From: Aminobacter ciceronei
GTDB lineage: Bacteria; Pseudomonadota; Alphaproteobacteria; Rhizobiales; Rhizobiaceae
Length of the DNA stretch: 64,000 nt
Assembly: GCF_014138625.1 (NCBI RefSeq)
Contig: NZ_JACJHY010000034.1
Span: forward strand, 1-64,000
Reading direction: 5' to 3'
Every line of letters begins with the position of its first letter. Positions within the stretch are counted from its first letter, which is position 1. Positions 34,517-43,459 of the stretch are shown here, piece by piece. Below the pieces are notes generated by a model. That model was not told the origin of the DNA, searched no databases, and saw nothing but the letters and a program-made list of their open reading frames with translations. The position numbers and the translations under genes are program-made.

Positions 34517-36442
34517 ATGTCAGACGAGCAAATCAACAGACTGAATAGGCGACAGCTGCTGGGCACTAGCGTAGCCGCGGGCGCAACCGCCGTGAGCGGA
34601 GCCCTGACGCTGGCAGGCGGAGCCGTATCGCCCGCCGCCGCTCAGTCCTCTTCTGCTGCGCCGAGCGGCGAAGGCGGAAGTTATGAGGTGAAGCCCGGCG
34701 AACTCGACGAATACTACGTCTTCTTTTCCAGCGGCCAATCGGGCGAGGTCCGTATCGTCGGCGCACCCTCGATGCGCGAAATGATGCGCATTCCGGTCTT
34801 CAACCGCTGCAGCGCCACCGGATGGGGCCAGACGAACGAGAGCCGCAAGGTGCTGACCGAAGGACTGCTTCCCAACACGAAGGAGTTCCTGAAGGACAAG
34901 GGCGGGATCTACCTCAACGGCGACCTGCACCATCCTCACCCCTCCTTCACTGACGGAACCTACGACGGCCGCTATCTGTTCGCCAACGACAAGGCCAACA
35001 CCCGCGTCTGCCGCATTCGTCTCGACGTGATGAAATGCGACAAGATCATCCAACTCCCGAACCAGCACACCGTCCACGGCCTCCGCGTGCAGAAGTATCC
35101 GAAGACCGGATACGTCTTCTGCAACGGCGAAGACCGGGTGCCGATCCCCAACGACGGCAAAGTGCTCGACGACCACAAGCAGTATCACGCGATCTTCACA
35201 GCCGTTGACGGCGAGACGATGAAGGTGGCCTGGCAGGTGATGGTCGACGGCAACCTCGACAACGTTGATGCCGACTATCAGGGCAAGTACTGCTTCGCCA
35301 CTTGCTACAACTCGGAAGAGGGCGTGAACCTCGCCGAGATGATGGAAAAGGAGCAGGACTGGGTCGTCATCTTCAATCTCAAGCGCATCGAGGATGCCGT
35401 CGCCAAGGGCGACTACAAGGAGATCAACGGCGTTCCGGTGATCGACGGTCGCAAGGGCTCGCCTTACACCCGCTATGTTCCAGTGCCGAACAGCCCGCAT
35501 GGCATCAATACCGCGCCCGATGGAATCCATGTCGTCGCCAACGGAAAGCTGTCGCCGACTGTGACGGTCTTCGACGTGCGCAAGTTCGACGAGCTGTTCG
35601 ACGATAAGATCCAGCCCCGTGACACCGTCGTCGCCGAGCCAGAACTCGGACTCGGGCCGTTGCACACTGCCTACGACGGCAAGGGCAACGCCTACACGAC
35701 GCTCTTCATCGACAGCCAGGTTTGCAAGTGGAACATCGACGACGCCAAGCGGGCCTTCAAGGGGGAGGCGGTCGACCCCATCCGCCAGAAGCTGGACGTC
35801 CACTACCAGCCCGGCCACAACCACACCTCGATGGGACAGACCAAAGAGGCCGATGGCAAGTGGCTGATTTCGCTGAACAAGTTCTCGAAGGATCGCTACC
35901 TCAACGTCGGGCCGCTGAAGCCGGAGAACGACCAGCTCATCGACATCTCCGGCGACCAGATGGTCCTGGTGCATGACAACCCGACCTTCGCGGAACCGCA
36001 TGACGCAACCCTGGTGCACCGCTCCAAGGTCAATCCCGTTCATGTATGGAACCGTGAAGATCCGTTCTTCGCCGATGCGGTCAAACAGGCGAAGGCTGAC
36101 GGGATCGACCTGATGTCGGCGGCGGAAGTCATCCGCGATGGCAACAAGGTGCGCGTCTACATGACGTCGGCGGCGCCGGCGTTCAGCCTCGAGAGCTTCT
36201 CGGTAAAGCAGGGCGACGAGGTCACAGTCTACGTAACCAACATCGACGAAGTGGAGGATCTCACCCACGGGTTCAGCATCATCAACTACGGCATCAATAT
36301 GGAGGTCGCGCCGCAGGCGACCGCGTCGGTCACCTTCACCGCGAGCCAGCCAGGCGTGTACTGGTATTACTGTTCGTGGTTCTGCCATGCCATGCACATG
36401 GAGATGAAGGGCCGCATGTTCGTCGAGCCGCAGGGCGCTTGA
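34517..36442 (+). CDS. nosZ: NosZ, nitrous oxide reductase (clade I, Tat-exported)
   Basis: A 641-residue periplasmic multicopper enzyme that reduces N2O to N2. A Tat signal ([20 protein letters not shown]) marks clade I. The N-terminal beta-propeller holds the CuZ-site histidines, for example in [12 protein letters not shown] and [11 protein letters not shown]. The C-terminal cupredoxin domain carries CuA in [24 protein letters not shown] lies before the ATG. nosD follows by 5 bp. Confidence 0.98.
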   Translation: MSDEQINRLNRRQLLGTSVAAGATAVSGALTLAGGAVSPAAAQSSSAAPSGEGGSYEVKPGELDEYYVFFSSGQSGEVRIVGAPSMREMMRIPVFNRCSATGWGQTNESRKVLTEGLLPNTKEFLKDKGGIYLNGDLHHPHPSFTDGTYDGRYLFANDKANTRVCRIRLDVMKCDKIIQLPNQHTVHGLRVQKYPKTGYVFCNGEDRVPIPNDGKVLDDHKQYHAIFTAVDGETMKVAWQVMVDGNLDNVDADYQGKYCFATCYNSEEGVNLAEMMEKEQDWVVIFNLKRIEDAVAKGDYKEINGVPVIDGRKGSPYTRYVPVPNSPHGINTAPDGIHVVANGKLSPTVTVFDVRKFDELFDDKIQPRDTVVAEPELGLGPLHTAYDGKGNAYTTLFIDSQVCKWNIDDAKRAFKGEAVDPIRQKLDVHYQPGHNHTSMGQTKEADGKWLISLNKFSKDRYLNVGPLKPENDQLIDISGDQMVLVHDNPTFAEPHDATLVHRSKVNPVHVWNREDPFFADAVKQAKADGIDLMSAAEVIRDGNKVRVYMTSAAPAFSLESFSVKQGDEVTVYVTNIDEVEDLTHGFSIINYGINMEVAPQATASVTFTASQPGVYWYYCSWFCHAMHMEMKGRMFVEPQGA

Positions 36443-36447
36443 CGGCC

Positions 36448-37818
36448 ATGACCCGTTCGGGAGCATTCACAGCGATGGGGGCGGCGGCGATTGTCGCCGT
36501 CCTCTCTGGCCCAGCCTGGTCGGCCAGCATCGTGGTCCCGGCGGGGAACGGAAACGTACAGGCCATTGTCGACGCGGCGTCGCCGGGCGACGTCGTGACG
36601 CTCTTGAGTGGCGAGCACAAGGGACCGATCGAGATCCGGAAGGCGGTGACGCTGGAGGGCGTTCCCGGAGCTGTCTTGATGGGAAGCGGCCACGGCAGCG
36701 TCGTGACCTTGCGGGCGCCGAATTCGGCTGTGCGCGGTCTCGAGATAAAAGGTTCGGGCACGGACATGGAAGCGATGGATGCCGGAGTGTTCGTCACCAA
36801 GACGGCGAGCGCGGCCATCGTCGAGCGCAATACGATCGTCGGAAATCTCTACGGAATCTATCTCCACGGTTCCCCGGACGCGGTCGCCAAGGGCAACCGT
36901 ATCGTCGGGATGCGCGAGGGCCGCACGAATGAGGCCGGGAACGGCGTCTCGGTCTGGAACGCGCCTGGAGCCAAAGTCATCGACAATGACATCAGCTTTG
37001 GCCGCGACGGCATATTCTCAGTGACAAGCAAGCGAAACGTCTTCAGCGGCAACCGCTTCCGCAGCGTGCGTTTCGCGATCCACTACATGTACACCAACGA
37101 CAGCGAGATCAGCGGGAACGTCTCGCTGGGCAACGCCGTCGGCTACGCGATCATGTATTCCAGCAGGCTCAAGGTCACCTACAATCTGTCGGACGGCGAC
37201 CGAGACCGGGGCCTGCTGCTCAACTACGCCAACGGCTCGCAGATATCGGGCAACGTCGTGCGTGGGCGTCCCCAATCGGAGGAACGATGGAGGACGGCTG
37301 GACAGCAGACTAGCGAGCATGGCCTGCCGGCCGCTGCCGCCGACGCGCCGTCGTCTTCCGCCATGCGAATCGGCCCGGAGAAATGCGTCTTCATCTACAA
37401 TGCCAACAAGAACGTCTTCCGCGAGAACTGGTTCGAGGGCTGCGAGATCGGCATCCATTTCACGGCCGGGTCCGAAGGCAACACCATGTCCGGCAACGCC
37501 TTCGTCAGGAACCGCAATCAGGTCAAGTATGTCGGGACCCGGGATCTCGACTGGCAGGTTGACGGACGCGGCAACTATTGGAGCGACAATCCGGCCTTCG
37601 ACCTCGACTCCGACGGCATCGGCGACGCTCTCTATCGTCCCAACGATTTGATCGACAAGGTCCTGTGGACGGCTCCCCAGGCGAAAGTTCTCGTCAACAG
37701 CCCGGCGATTCAAGTTATCCGATGGGCTCAGGCGCAGTTTCCGGCGCTGCTTCCGGGCGGCGTGGTGGACAGCCGACCGCTGATGGCGCCTCCAGAACTG
37801 CGGGGAGCAGCGCGATGA
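36448..37818 (+). CDS. nosD: NosD, periplasmic parallel beta-helix copper-site assembly protein
   Basis: A 456-residue secreted protein with a signal peptide (FTAMGAAAIVAVLSGPAWSA) and repeated beta-helix rungs, such as NTIVGNLYGIYLHGSPDAVA and NVFSGNRFRSVRFAIHYMYT. NosD works with the NosFY transporter in building the CuZ centre, most likely on the sulfur side. ATG 36448 is just after the nosZ stop. The end overlaps nosF by ATGA. Confidence 0.95.
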   Translation: MTRSGAFTAMGAAAIVAVLSGPAWSASIVVPAGNGNVQAIVDAASPGDVVTLLSGEHKGPIEIRKAVTLEGVPGAVLMGSGHGSVVTLRAPNSAVRGLEIKGSGTDMEAMDAGVFVTKTASAAIVERNTIVGNLYGIYLHGSPDAVAKGNRIVGMREGRTNEAGNGVSVWNAPGAKVIDNDISFGRDGIFSVTSKRNVFSGNRFRSVRFAIHYMYTNDSEISGNVSLGNAVGYAIMYSSRLKVTYNLSDGDRDRGLLLNYANGSQISGNVVRGRPQSEERWRTAGQQTSEHGLPAAAADAPSSSAMRIGPEKCVFIYNANKNVFRENWFEGCEIGIHFTAGSEGNTMSGNAFVRNRNQVKYVGTRDLDWQVDGRGNYWSDNPAFDLDSDGIGDALYRPNDLIDKVLWTAPQAKVLVNSPAIQVIRWAQAQFPALLPGGVVDSRPLMAPPELRGAAR

Positions 37819-38738
37819 GCAGCGAAACCGTAAGTGTAGAACGCGTGGCAAAGTCCTATGGCCGCCATGAGGCCGTGAAATCTGTATCGCTCGCGTTGAA
37901 CGCAGGCGAGACCATAGCGCTGGTGGGGCACAACGGCGCCGGCAAAACCACCCTTATCAAGCTCATGCTGGGCCTTATCCGGCCGAGCGCCGGCAATGTC
38001 CGCGTGTTGGGGGAAAACCCGGCGGCAGGCGAATTTGCCGCGCGCAAGAGCTTGGGTTACCTGCCGGAGAACGTTTCGTTCAACATGGCGCTGACAGGGC
38101 GCGAGACGCTGGCGTTTTACGCTCGGCTCAAGCGCGCGGCCCTCTGCCAGGTCCCGGAACTGCTGGATCGGGTGGGGCTGAGCGCGGCGATGGACCGACG
38201 GGTAGGGACCTACTCCAAGGGCATGCGCCAGCGGCTGGGGTTGGCGCAGGCGCTTCTCGGAAGTCCGCAAGTTCTGCTGCTCGACGAGCCGACGACGGGG
38301 CTCGATCCGTCGCTGCGGCGCAGTTTCTACGCAATCATCGATGAGCTGAAATCCCAAGGAACCACCGTCCTGCTGTCGTCGCACGCCCTCACGGAACTCG
38401 AGGGAAAGGCCGACCGCGTAATCATCGTCAACCGCGGCATCAAGATCGCGGACGGCACGATAGACGAACTGCGCCATATCGCGCGGCTGCCCACGCGCAT
38501 CCGCCTGAAGCTCGCAGACCGCGAACCCGGCACGGTCGAGCGCTGGATCAGCGACACGGGCAGGTGGCAACGGGTCAACGGCCACATGCTGGAAATCGAC
38601 GCGGCCCCGGAAGACAAGATCCAGCTCCTGCGCAGAGCTGCCGCAGAAGGCGCGCCCGTTGCCGATCTCGACCTGATCCCGCCGACCCTTGACGAGCTCT
38701 ACGCGCATTTCTTGAGCACGCAGGACGCACTGCCATGA
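37815..38738 (+). CDS. nosF: NosF, ABC transporter ATPase for CuZ maturation
   Basis: A 307-residue ABC ATPase. Walker A is GHNGAGKTT, the signature is YSKGMRQRLGLAQALLG, Walker B is VLLLDEPTTGLDP, and the switch His is in SSHALTELE. It powers NosY and, with NosD, supplies sulfur species for the CuZ cluster. It starts in the nosD stop and overlaps nosY by ATGA. Confidence 0.95.
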   Translation: MSSETVSVERVAKSYGRHEAVKSVSLALNAGETIALVGHNGAGKTTLIKLMLGLIRPSAGNVRVLGENPAAGEFAARKSLGYLPENVSFNMALTGRETLAFYARLKRAALCQVPELLDRVGLSAAMDRRVGTYSKGMRQRLGLAQALLGSPQVLLLDEPTTGLDPSLRRSFYAIIDELKSQGTTVLLSSHALTELEGKADRVIIVNRGIKIADGTIDELRHIARLPTRIRLKLADREPGTVERWISDTGRWQRVNGHMLEIDAAPEDKIQLLRRAAAEGAPVADLDLIPPTLDELYAHFLSTQDALP

Positions 38739-39562
38739 AAAACATACTGATCCTCGCCCGGAAAGAGGTGCAGGAGGCCCTTCGCAACCGATGGGTCCTG
38801 GCGACAACGCTGTTGCTGGCCGCGCTTGCGCTGACATTGACGTTCCTTGGCAGCGCACCGACGGGCATTGTCGCCGTCGGCGCACTTGACGTGGTCATCG
38901 TCAGCCTTTCCAGCCTGACCATCTTCCTCGTGCCGCTAATCGCTCTCCTGATCTCCCACGATGCCATCGTCGGCGAGAAGGAACGGGGCACCATGCTGCT
39001 GCTGTTGAGCTATCCGGTTGGCCGCTGGCAGGTGATTATCGGGAAGTTTGTCGGGCATGTGGCGATACTGTCGTTCGCTACCCTTCTCGGCTATGGCGCG
39101 GCCGCCGCGGCGCTGGCGGCAACTGGTGCGGCCATCGACGCAGCAAGCTGGTGGGCGTTCCTGTCCATGATCGGCGCCTCGGTAATGCTTGGCGCTGGGT
39201 TCATCGCGATCGGCTACCTGGTGAGCGCGCTGGTGCGGGAGCGCGGGACAGCCGGAGGAATAGCGATCGGCGCCTGGCTGCTTTTCGTCCTCATCTACGA
39301 CATGGGGCTGCTGGGGGTGCTGGTGGTGGATCAAGGCCGCAACCTGAGTGGCGGTCTGTTGGATACGCTGCTCCTGCTCAATCCAACCGATGTCTACCGC
39401 CTGCTGAATCTCGGATCCGGCAGCGCAGGATTGCTGTCTGGGATGGGTGGCATTGCACAGAGCAGCGCACTCACGCCCGCCATTTTGGTCGCGGCCCTTG
39501 CCGGATGGACGATCATCCCCTTGGCGATGGCCACGGTCGTGTTTTCGAGGAGAGAACTATGA
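38735..39562 (+). CDS. nosY: NosY, ABC transporter membrane subunit
   Basis: A 275-residue protein with six predicted helices. It begins MKNILILARKEVQEALRNRW, as the NosY/ABC-2 permease family does. A conserved SHDAIVGEKERGTMLLLLSY loop follows the second helix. Partner of NosF. Overlaps nosL by ATGA. Confidence 0.94.
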   Translation: MKNILILARKEVQEALRNRWVLATTLLLAALALTLTFLGSAPTGIVAVGALDVVIVSLSSLTIFLVPLIALLISHDAIVGEKERGTMLLLLSYPVGRWQVIIGKFVGHVAILSFATLLGYGAAAAALAATGAAIDAASWWAFLSMIGASVMLGAGFIAIGYLVSALVRERGTAGGIAIGAWLLFVLIYDMGLLGVLVVDQGRNLSGGLLDTLLLLNPTDVYRLLNLGSGSAGLLSGMGGIAQSSALTPAILVAALAGWTIIPLAMATVVFSRREL

Positions 39563-40071
39563 GACTCGCCGCTGTTGCCTGCACGTTCGCTGCGGTCCTT
39601 TTTCTGGCAGGCTGCGGTGCCGAAGAACAGGCGGAGACGCCGCAGCCTTTTGCCCTGACGGAAAGCGCCATCGGCCACTATTGCGGCATGAACGTCCTGG
39701 AGCACCCAGGACCCAAGGGACAGATCGTGCTGGGTCGCATAGCTGAACCGATCTGGTTCTCGTCTGCGCGCGATGCCGTTGCGTTCACCATGCTGCCAGA
39801 AGAGCCAAAGAACGTCGCTGCTATCTTCGTCTCTGACATGGCAGCAGCTCCGACCTGGGAAGAGCCGGGCCCAGAGAACTGGATTGACGCCAGGAAGGCA
39901 TTCTTTGTTATCCGCAGCTCCAAACGGGGCGGCATGGGTGCCGAAGAAACGATTCCTTTTTCGTCTGAAACCGCAGCCCGGGTTTTCGTGTCGATGCACG
40001 GCGGTGAGATCGTAGATTTCGCCAGGATTCCACCCGAATACGTGCTTGGCAAAAGCCAGGCGGGTGGCTGA
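39559..40071 (+). CDS. nosL: NosL, outer lipoprotein copper chaperone
   Basis: A 170-residue lipoprotein whose lipobox LFLAGC places the acylated Cys near residue 19. The copper-binding CGM motif is in GHYCGMNVLEHPGPKGQ, followed by a KAFFVIRSSKRGGMGAE region. NosL delivers Cu(I) for the NosZ sites. nosX starts one base after its stop. Confidence 0.93.
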   Translation: MRLAAVACTFAAVLFLAGCGAEEQAETPQPFALTESAIGHYCGMNVLEHPGPKGQIVLGRIAEPIWFSSARDAVAFTMLPEEPKNVAAIFVSDMAAAPTWEEPGPENWIDARKAFFVIRSSKRGGMGAEETIPFSSETAARVFVSMHGGEIVDFARIPPEYVLGKSQAGG

Positions 40072-40072
40072 C

Positions 40073-41068
40073 ATGGCCTCGTTCGTGAACCGTCGTCGCG
40101 CAATCGGGATATTGGCTGCCGCCTCGGGCTTGAGTCTAGTGCCGTTCGGTTCCGCTGTCGCAGTCCCGGCCCACGCCGTGGATTGGCGCGGGCAGGCGCT
40201 GGGTGCGCCCGCTGAATTGAGAATTCACCACCACGACCGCGCGCATGCGCAGGCGTTGGTAGAACAGGTCGCTGCAGAGGTCCGGCGCCTCGAACGAATC
40301 TTCAGCCTCTATCGCGAGGACTCGATCCTGGTTTCGCTGAATCGGCAGCACTCGCTGGTAGCTCCGCCTGAGGAACTGGTCGACCTGCTTGCCAAATGCC
40401 GCGGTTATTGGACGTTGAGCGAGGGCGCTTTCGATCCGACGATCCAGCCGCTCTGGTCAGCCTACCAAAGACACTTCTCAGTTCCCGATGCCGATGCGAC
40501 AGGCCCATCGGACCGCGTTCTCCGAGAGGCGCGGAGCAAGGTCGGGTTTGACCGAGTCGTTTTCAGCCGCGACCGCATTGAACTCGCCGCTGGCATGGCG
40601 CTCACCCTCAATGGCGTTGCCCAAGGCTACATCACAGACCGCATCGTGACGCTACTGCGGGCTGGAGGCATAGGTTCCTGCCTCGTGGACATGGGCGAGT
40701 GCCGTGCCGTCGGCATGCGCCCGGATGGCAACGGCTGGCAGGTCGCGATCGCCGACCCGGATGACGCGGGCCGCCAACTCGCGGTCTTGGATGTCGTCGA
40801 CCGAGCGGTAGCGACGACGAGTCCCTCTGGGTTCCATTTCGACAGCAATGGCCGCTTCAACCATCTCCTGGACCCGCGAACTGGCCTGCCGGCTCATCGC
40901 TACAGGAGCCTGACGGTGGTCGCCGTGGAAGCCGCCGACGCAGATGCCCTGTCAACGGCTTTCAGCCTGATGGACACAGCCTCCATCGCTGCGGCTGCCA
41001 AGAAGATTGGAAGGATCGACGTCCGCATCGCGCAAGTCGGCGGTCCCGAACTGGTGATGCAAACATGA
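40073..41068 (+). CDS. nosX: NosX, ApbE-like flavin transferase for NosR
   Basis: A 331-residue ApbE family protein with a Tat-like signal (NRRRAIGILAAASGLSL). It attaches FMN to NosR in the periplasm. Family segments are SLYREDSILVSLNRQ, EGAFDPTIQPLW, TLNGVAQGYITDRI and HLLDPRTGLPAH. ATG 40073 is preferred over a frame nine codons longer that overlaps nosL. Its end overlaps a further short ORF by ATGA. Confidence 0.93.
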   Translation: MASFVNRRRAIGILAAASGLSLVPFGSAVAVPAHAVDWRGQALGAPAELRIHHHDRAHAQALVEQVAAEVRRLERIFSLYREDSILVSLNRQHSLVAPPEELVDLLAKCRGYWTLSEGAFDPTIQPLWSAYQRHFSVPDADATGPSDRVLREARSKVGFDRVVFSRDRIELAAGMALTLNGVAQGYITDRIVTLLRAGGIGSCLVDMGECRAVGMRPDGNGWQVAIADPDDAGRQLAVLDVVDRAVATTSPSGFHFDSNGRFNHLLDPRTGLPAHRYRSLTVVAVEAADADALSTAFSLMDTASIAAAAKKIGRIDVRIAQVGGPELVMQT

Positions 41069-41232
41069 CGGAGCGGATATTCGAGCATGGGCCCGCCCAG
41101 TGCCCGAGATGCGTATCGGAACTTGCAGCGACATCGCTGAAGGTCAACCGCTGTTGCGGAGGTCGCGCGGAAATTTCGGGGATCGTGAGGACGGTTATGG
41201 CGTGGCCGCGTCGGATCGCAGCCCGGTCCTGA
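41065..41232 (+). CDS. 55-aa ORF with CxxC and CC pairs after nosX
   Basis: This frame starts in the nosX stop (ATGA) and ends 10 bp before the next membrane protein gene. The product has CPRC at residues 13-16 and a CC pair near 32, in VNRCCGGRAEISG, then a basic tail. The coupled position and four cysteines resemble a small metal-binding or zinc-ribbon-like peptide. No family recalled, and translation is unproven. Confidence 0.42.
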   Translation: MTERIFEHGPAQCPRCVSELAATSLKVNRCCGGRAEISGIVRTVMAWPRRIAARS

Positions 41233-41242
41233 GGGGAGTTCA

Positions 41243-42589
41243 ATGATCGGCGCATCCCTGTCGCGATGGACAGTGTCGTACTTCGCCGCCGCCTTGTTGG
41301 CATTGCTTCTGGCGCTGGCGCTGATGGCTGTCGGTTACGGTTTCCCTCACGTTCCAGTCGAATCGCCGCAGACGCTTGTGGTCGTGCATCTGGCCGTGCT
41401 CGGGTGGTTGAGCCTTCTGATGTGCGGCGCGCTTTTTCAGTTCGTGCCCGTGCTGATAGCTCGTCCTCTTTACAGCGATGCTGCACCCTTGTCGGCTCTC
41501 GTTTGCTTGGTGTCAGGCTTGGTGGCGCTCTTGCTCGGCTTTCTGGCGCTGGAGGGAAGAATAGCCGCGACGCCATCGTTTTTGGCTGCTGCGAGCCTGC
41601 TTCTGGTGATGGGATTTGGGCTGGTGCTTGGGAACCTGCTTGTCACGCTGTTGAAAGGTCGCCCACTACCCATCCCAGCACGCTTCGTGGTTGTCGGACT
41701 GGCAAGCCTCGCTCTGACTGCGGCCTTAGGCGTTACGTTCGCCCTCGTGCGGGGAGGCATTGCGGACGAGGAGCATCTCGTCGAACTCGCTTCGGCAGGC
41801 ATTCCCATTCACGCTATAACCGGACTTGGAGGCTGGCTTGGATTCTGCGCGATGGGCGTGAGCTACAAGTTGCTGGCCATGTTCATGCTGGCGCCCGAGC
41901 TCGACAGGCGCGGCAGCCGCGCGGCGCTTTATCTCGGGACATGCGCCCTCCTGATTGGCATGCCTGGAGCTGTCGTTGCCGTCTGGTTTGGCGGGAGTCG
42001 CGATCTGGTGCTACTCGCAGCCGGTGCCCCAGGCCTGGGTGCCATGGCGTTCTACGGCCGGGATATTCTCCACGTCTATCGTGCGCGCAAGCGTCGAACA
42101 ATCGAATTGAACGCTCGCATGGCCACCCTTGCCTTCGTTTCCTTGGCGGCCGCAGTCCTGCTCGCTGTGATCGCCACGCTCCTGTCGGAGATGCAGAGGT
42201 ATTCCGCCCCGATCGCTTTTCTTTTCGCATTCGGCTGGCTTTCGGGGCTGGGGCTGGCCAAGCTTTACAAGATCGTAGCATTTCTGACGTGGCTCGAATG
42301 CTACGGCCCCGTTCTAGGCAAGATGCCGACGCCTCGTGTGCAGGATCTCGTCGTTGAACCACGGGCCGGGAAGTGGTTTCTGCTGTACTTTATTGCGGTA
42401 TGGTTGGGCGCTGCGGCGCTTGTATTTGGGTACCCTGGGGCATTTCAAGCGGCTGCGGCGGCCATGCTCGTCGCGACCCTTGGCATTGTAGGCGAGCTCG
42501 TGCGCGTCAGGTATTTGGCCGACGTGCCCAAAGCTGGAATGCCATCAGGTGTTCGCAGGCCGCCCATGCTGTGGTCCGCGGCACAATGA
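41243..42589 (+). CDS. 12-helix membrane protein of the nos tail, haem-copper oxidase/NnrS-like
   Basis: A 448-residue protein with about 12 hydrophobic helices. LVVVHLAVLGWLSLLMCGAL puts a His in helix 2 as haem-binding NnrS and oxidase subunit I proteins do. GIPIHAITGLGGWLGFCAMG gives another buried His, and a Cys-Tyr loop (WLECYGPVLGKM) lies late. I do not recall a gene name. Likely a haem protein of the NnrS/oxidase-like superfamily acting in NO or N2O metabolism. GGGGAG precedes the ATG, and it lies in line with nosRZDFYLX. Confidence 0.72.
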   Translation: MIGASLSRWTVSYFAAALLALLLALALMAVGYGFPHVPVESPQTLVVVHLAVLGWLSLLMCGALFQFVPVLIARPLYSDAAPLSALVCLVSGLVALLLGFLALEGRIAATPSFLAAASLLLVMGFGLVLGNLLVTLLKGRPLPIPARFVVVGLASLALTAALGVTFALVRGGIADEEHLVELASAGIPIHAITGLGGWLGFCAMGVSYKLLAMFMLAPELDRRGSRAALYLGTCALLIGMPGAVVAVWFGGSRDLVLLAAGAPGLGAMAFYGRDILHVYRARKRRTIELNARMATLAFVSLAAAVLLAVIATLLSEMQRYSAPIAFLFAFGWLSGLGLAKLYKIVAFLTWLECYGPVLGKMPTPRVQDLVVEPRAGKWFLLYFIAVWLGAAALVFGYPGAFQAAAAAMLVATLGIVGELVRVRYLADVPKAGMPSGVRRPPMLWSAAQ

Positions 42590-42605
42590 GAGAAGGTTGA
42601 CATTT

Positions 42606-43127
42606 ATGACCACGACATTCGTAGACCTCGATGTACGGCCGCTGCTTGCGGCGGGCGACGAACCATTCGGCAAGATAATGGAGACGGTGGCATCGCTCGG
42701 GCCCGACGTTGGCCTCAGGCTTGTCGCGCCCTTCAAGCCCATTCCGCTGTTACAGGTGCTTGCTTCAAGAGGGTTCGACTACGAAGCAAGAGAGATCGGC
42801 GACGGGGACTGGGAGGTCCTGTTCAGGCCGTCTGGCGAACACGGGCCTGTCGGTTCCGCCGAGGAGGTGTCGTCGGAAAGGTGGCCGGAGCCAGTTCGTC
42901 ACTTGGACAATCGCGATCTGGAGCCGCCAGAGCCGATGGTGCGCATCCTGGCCGAGGTTGAGCAAATGGCGCCAGGAGAGGTCATGTCGGCCCTGCTCGG
43001 ACGTGAGCCAGTCTTCCTGTTTCCCGAGTTGGAGAAGCGGGGGCATCGTTGGAAGGGAGGCTTCGATTCCGGCGGTACTACCTATCGTCTCCTGGTTTGG
43101 ATCAATGCGAAGGAGCGGGTTGGATGA
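42606..43127 (+). CDS. Tandem DUF2249 protein
   Basis: A 173-residue protein with two DUF2249-type units. The first is residues ~5-75 (VDLDVRPLLAAGDEPFGKIM, then GLRLVAPFKPIPLLQVLASR and WEVLFRP). The second is ~95-168 (LDNRDLEPPEPMVRILAEVE, then FLFPELEKRGHRWKGGF). The fold is TusA-like. It overlaps the MIP18-family gene by ATGA, so the two are translationally coupled, which suggests the products work together on sulfur or metal-sulfur chemistry. Confidence 0.75.
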   Translation: MTTTFVDLDVRPLLAAGDEPFGKIMETVASLGPDVGLRLVAPFKPIPLLQVLASRGFDYEAREIGDGDWEVLFRPSGEHGPVGSAEEVSSERWPEPVRHLDNRDLEPPEPMVRILAEVEQMAPGEVMSALLGREPVFLFPELEKRGHRWKGGFDSGGTTYRLLVWINAKERVG

Positions 43128-43447
43128 CGGTCGAAGCGACCGACGCGCTTGCCGGCCGGGTGAAGCAGGCGCTTCGTTTGGTGATAGATCCGGAGCTCGG
43201 TGACAATATCGTCGATCTGGGGCTTGTCTATTACGTGGCGGTTCACGAAGGAGGTGCGGCTTACATCGTGATGACGACCACCACGCGCGGATGTCCGGCG
43301 GCCGCCTACCTCAAGAACGGGGCTCGAGACAGCGCCAAAAGCGTCCCCGGCATTGGGTCGGTCGAAGTGTCTCTGACATACGAACCGGAGTGGAGTCCGT
43401 CGATGATGACCGCCGGCACAATGAGTCGGCTCGGCATTGCAGGCTAA
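43124..43447 (+). CDS. MIP18/DUF59 family metal-sulfur cluster assembly factor
   Basis: A 107-residue DUF59 protein. VIDPELGDNIVDLGLVYYVA is the family hallmark, and the reactive Cys is in TTTRGCPAAAYLKNG. Relatives (PaaD, SufT, MIP18) help insert Fe-S clusters. Here it is the last gene of the nos tail and converges with the CopCD gene 12 bp away. It could serve Fe-S clusters of NosR or, more speculatively, the Cu-S cluster of NosZ. Confidence 0.85.
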   Translation: MTVEATDALAGRVKQALRLVIDPELGDNIVDLGLVYYVAVHEGGAAYIVMTTTTRGCPAAAYLKNGARDSAKSVPGIGSVEVSLTYEPEWSPSMMTAGTMSRLGIAG

Positions 43448-43459
43448 CGACCGCAGTAC

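Noticed and set aside
34520-36466. A 648-aa minus-strand frame across nosZ
   Set aside because: A high-GC antisense shadow of nosZ with no recognisable domain and many stretches of Val/Asp/His mirroring nosZ codons.
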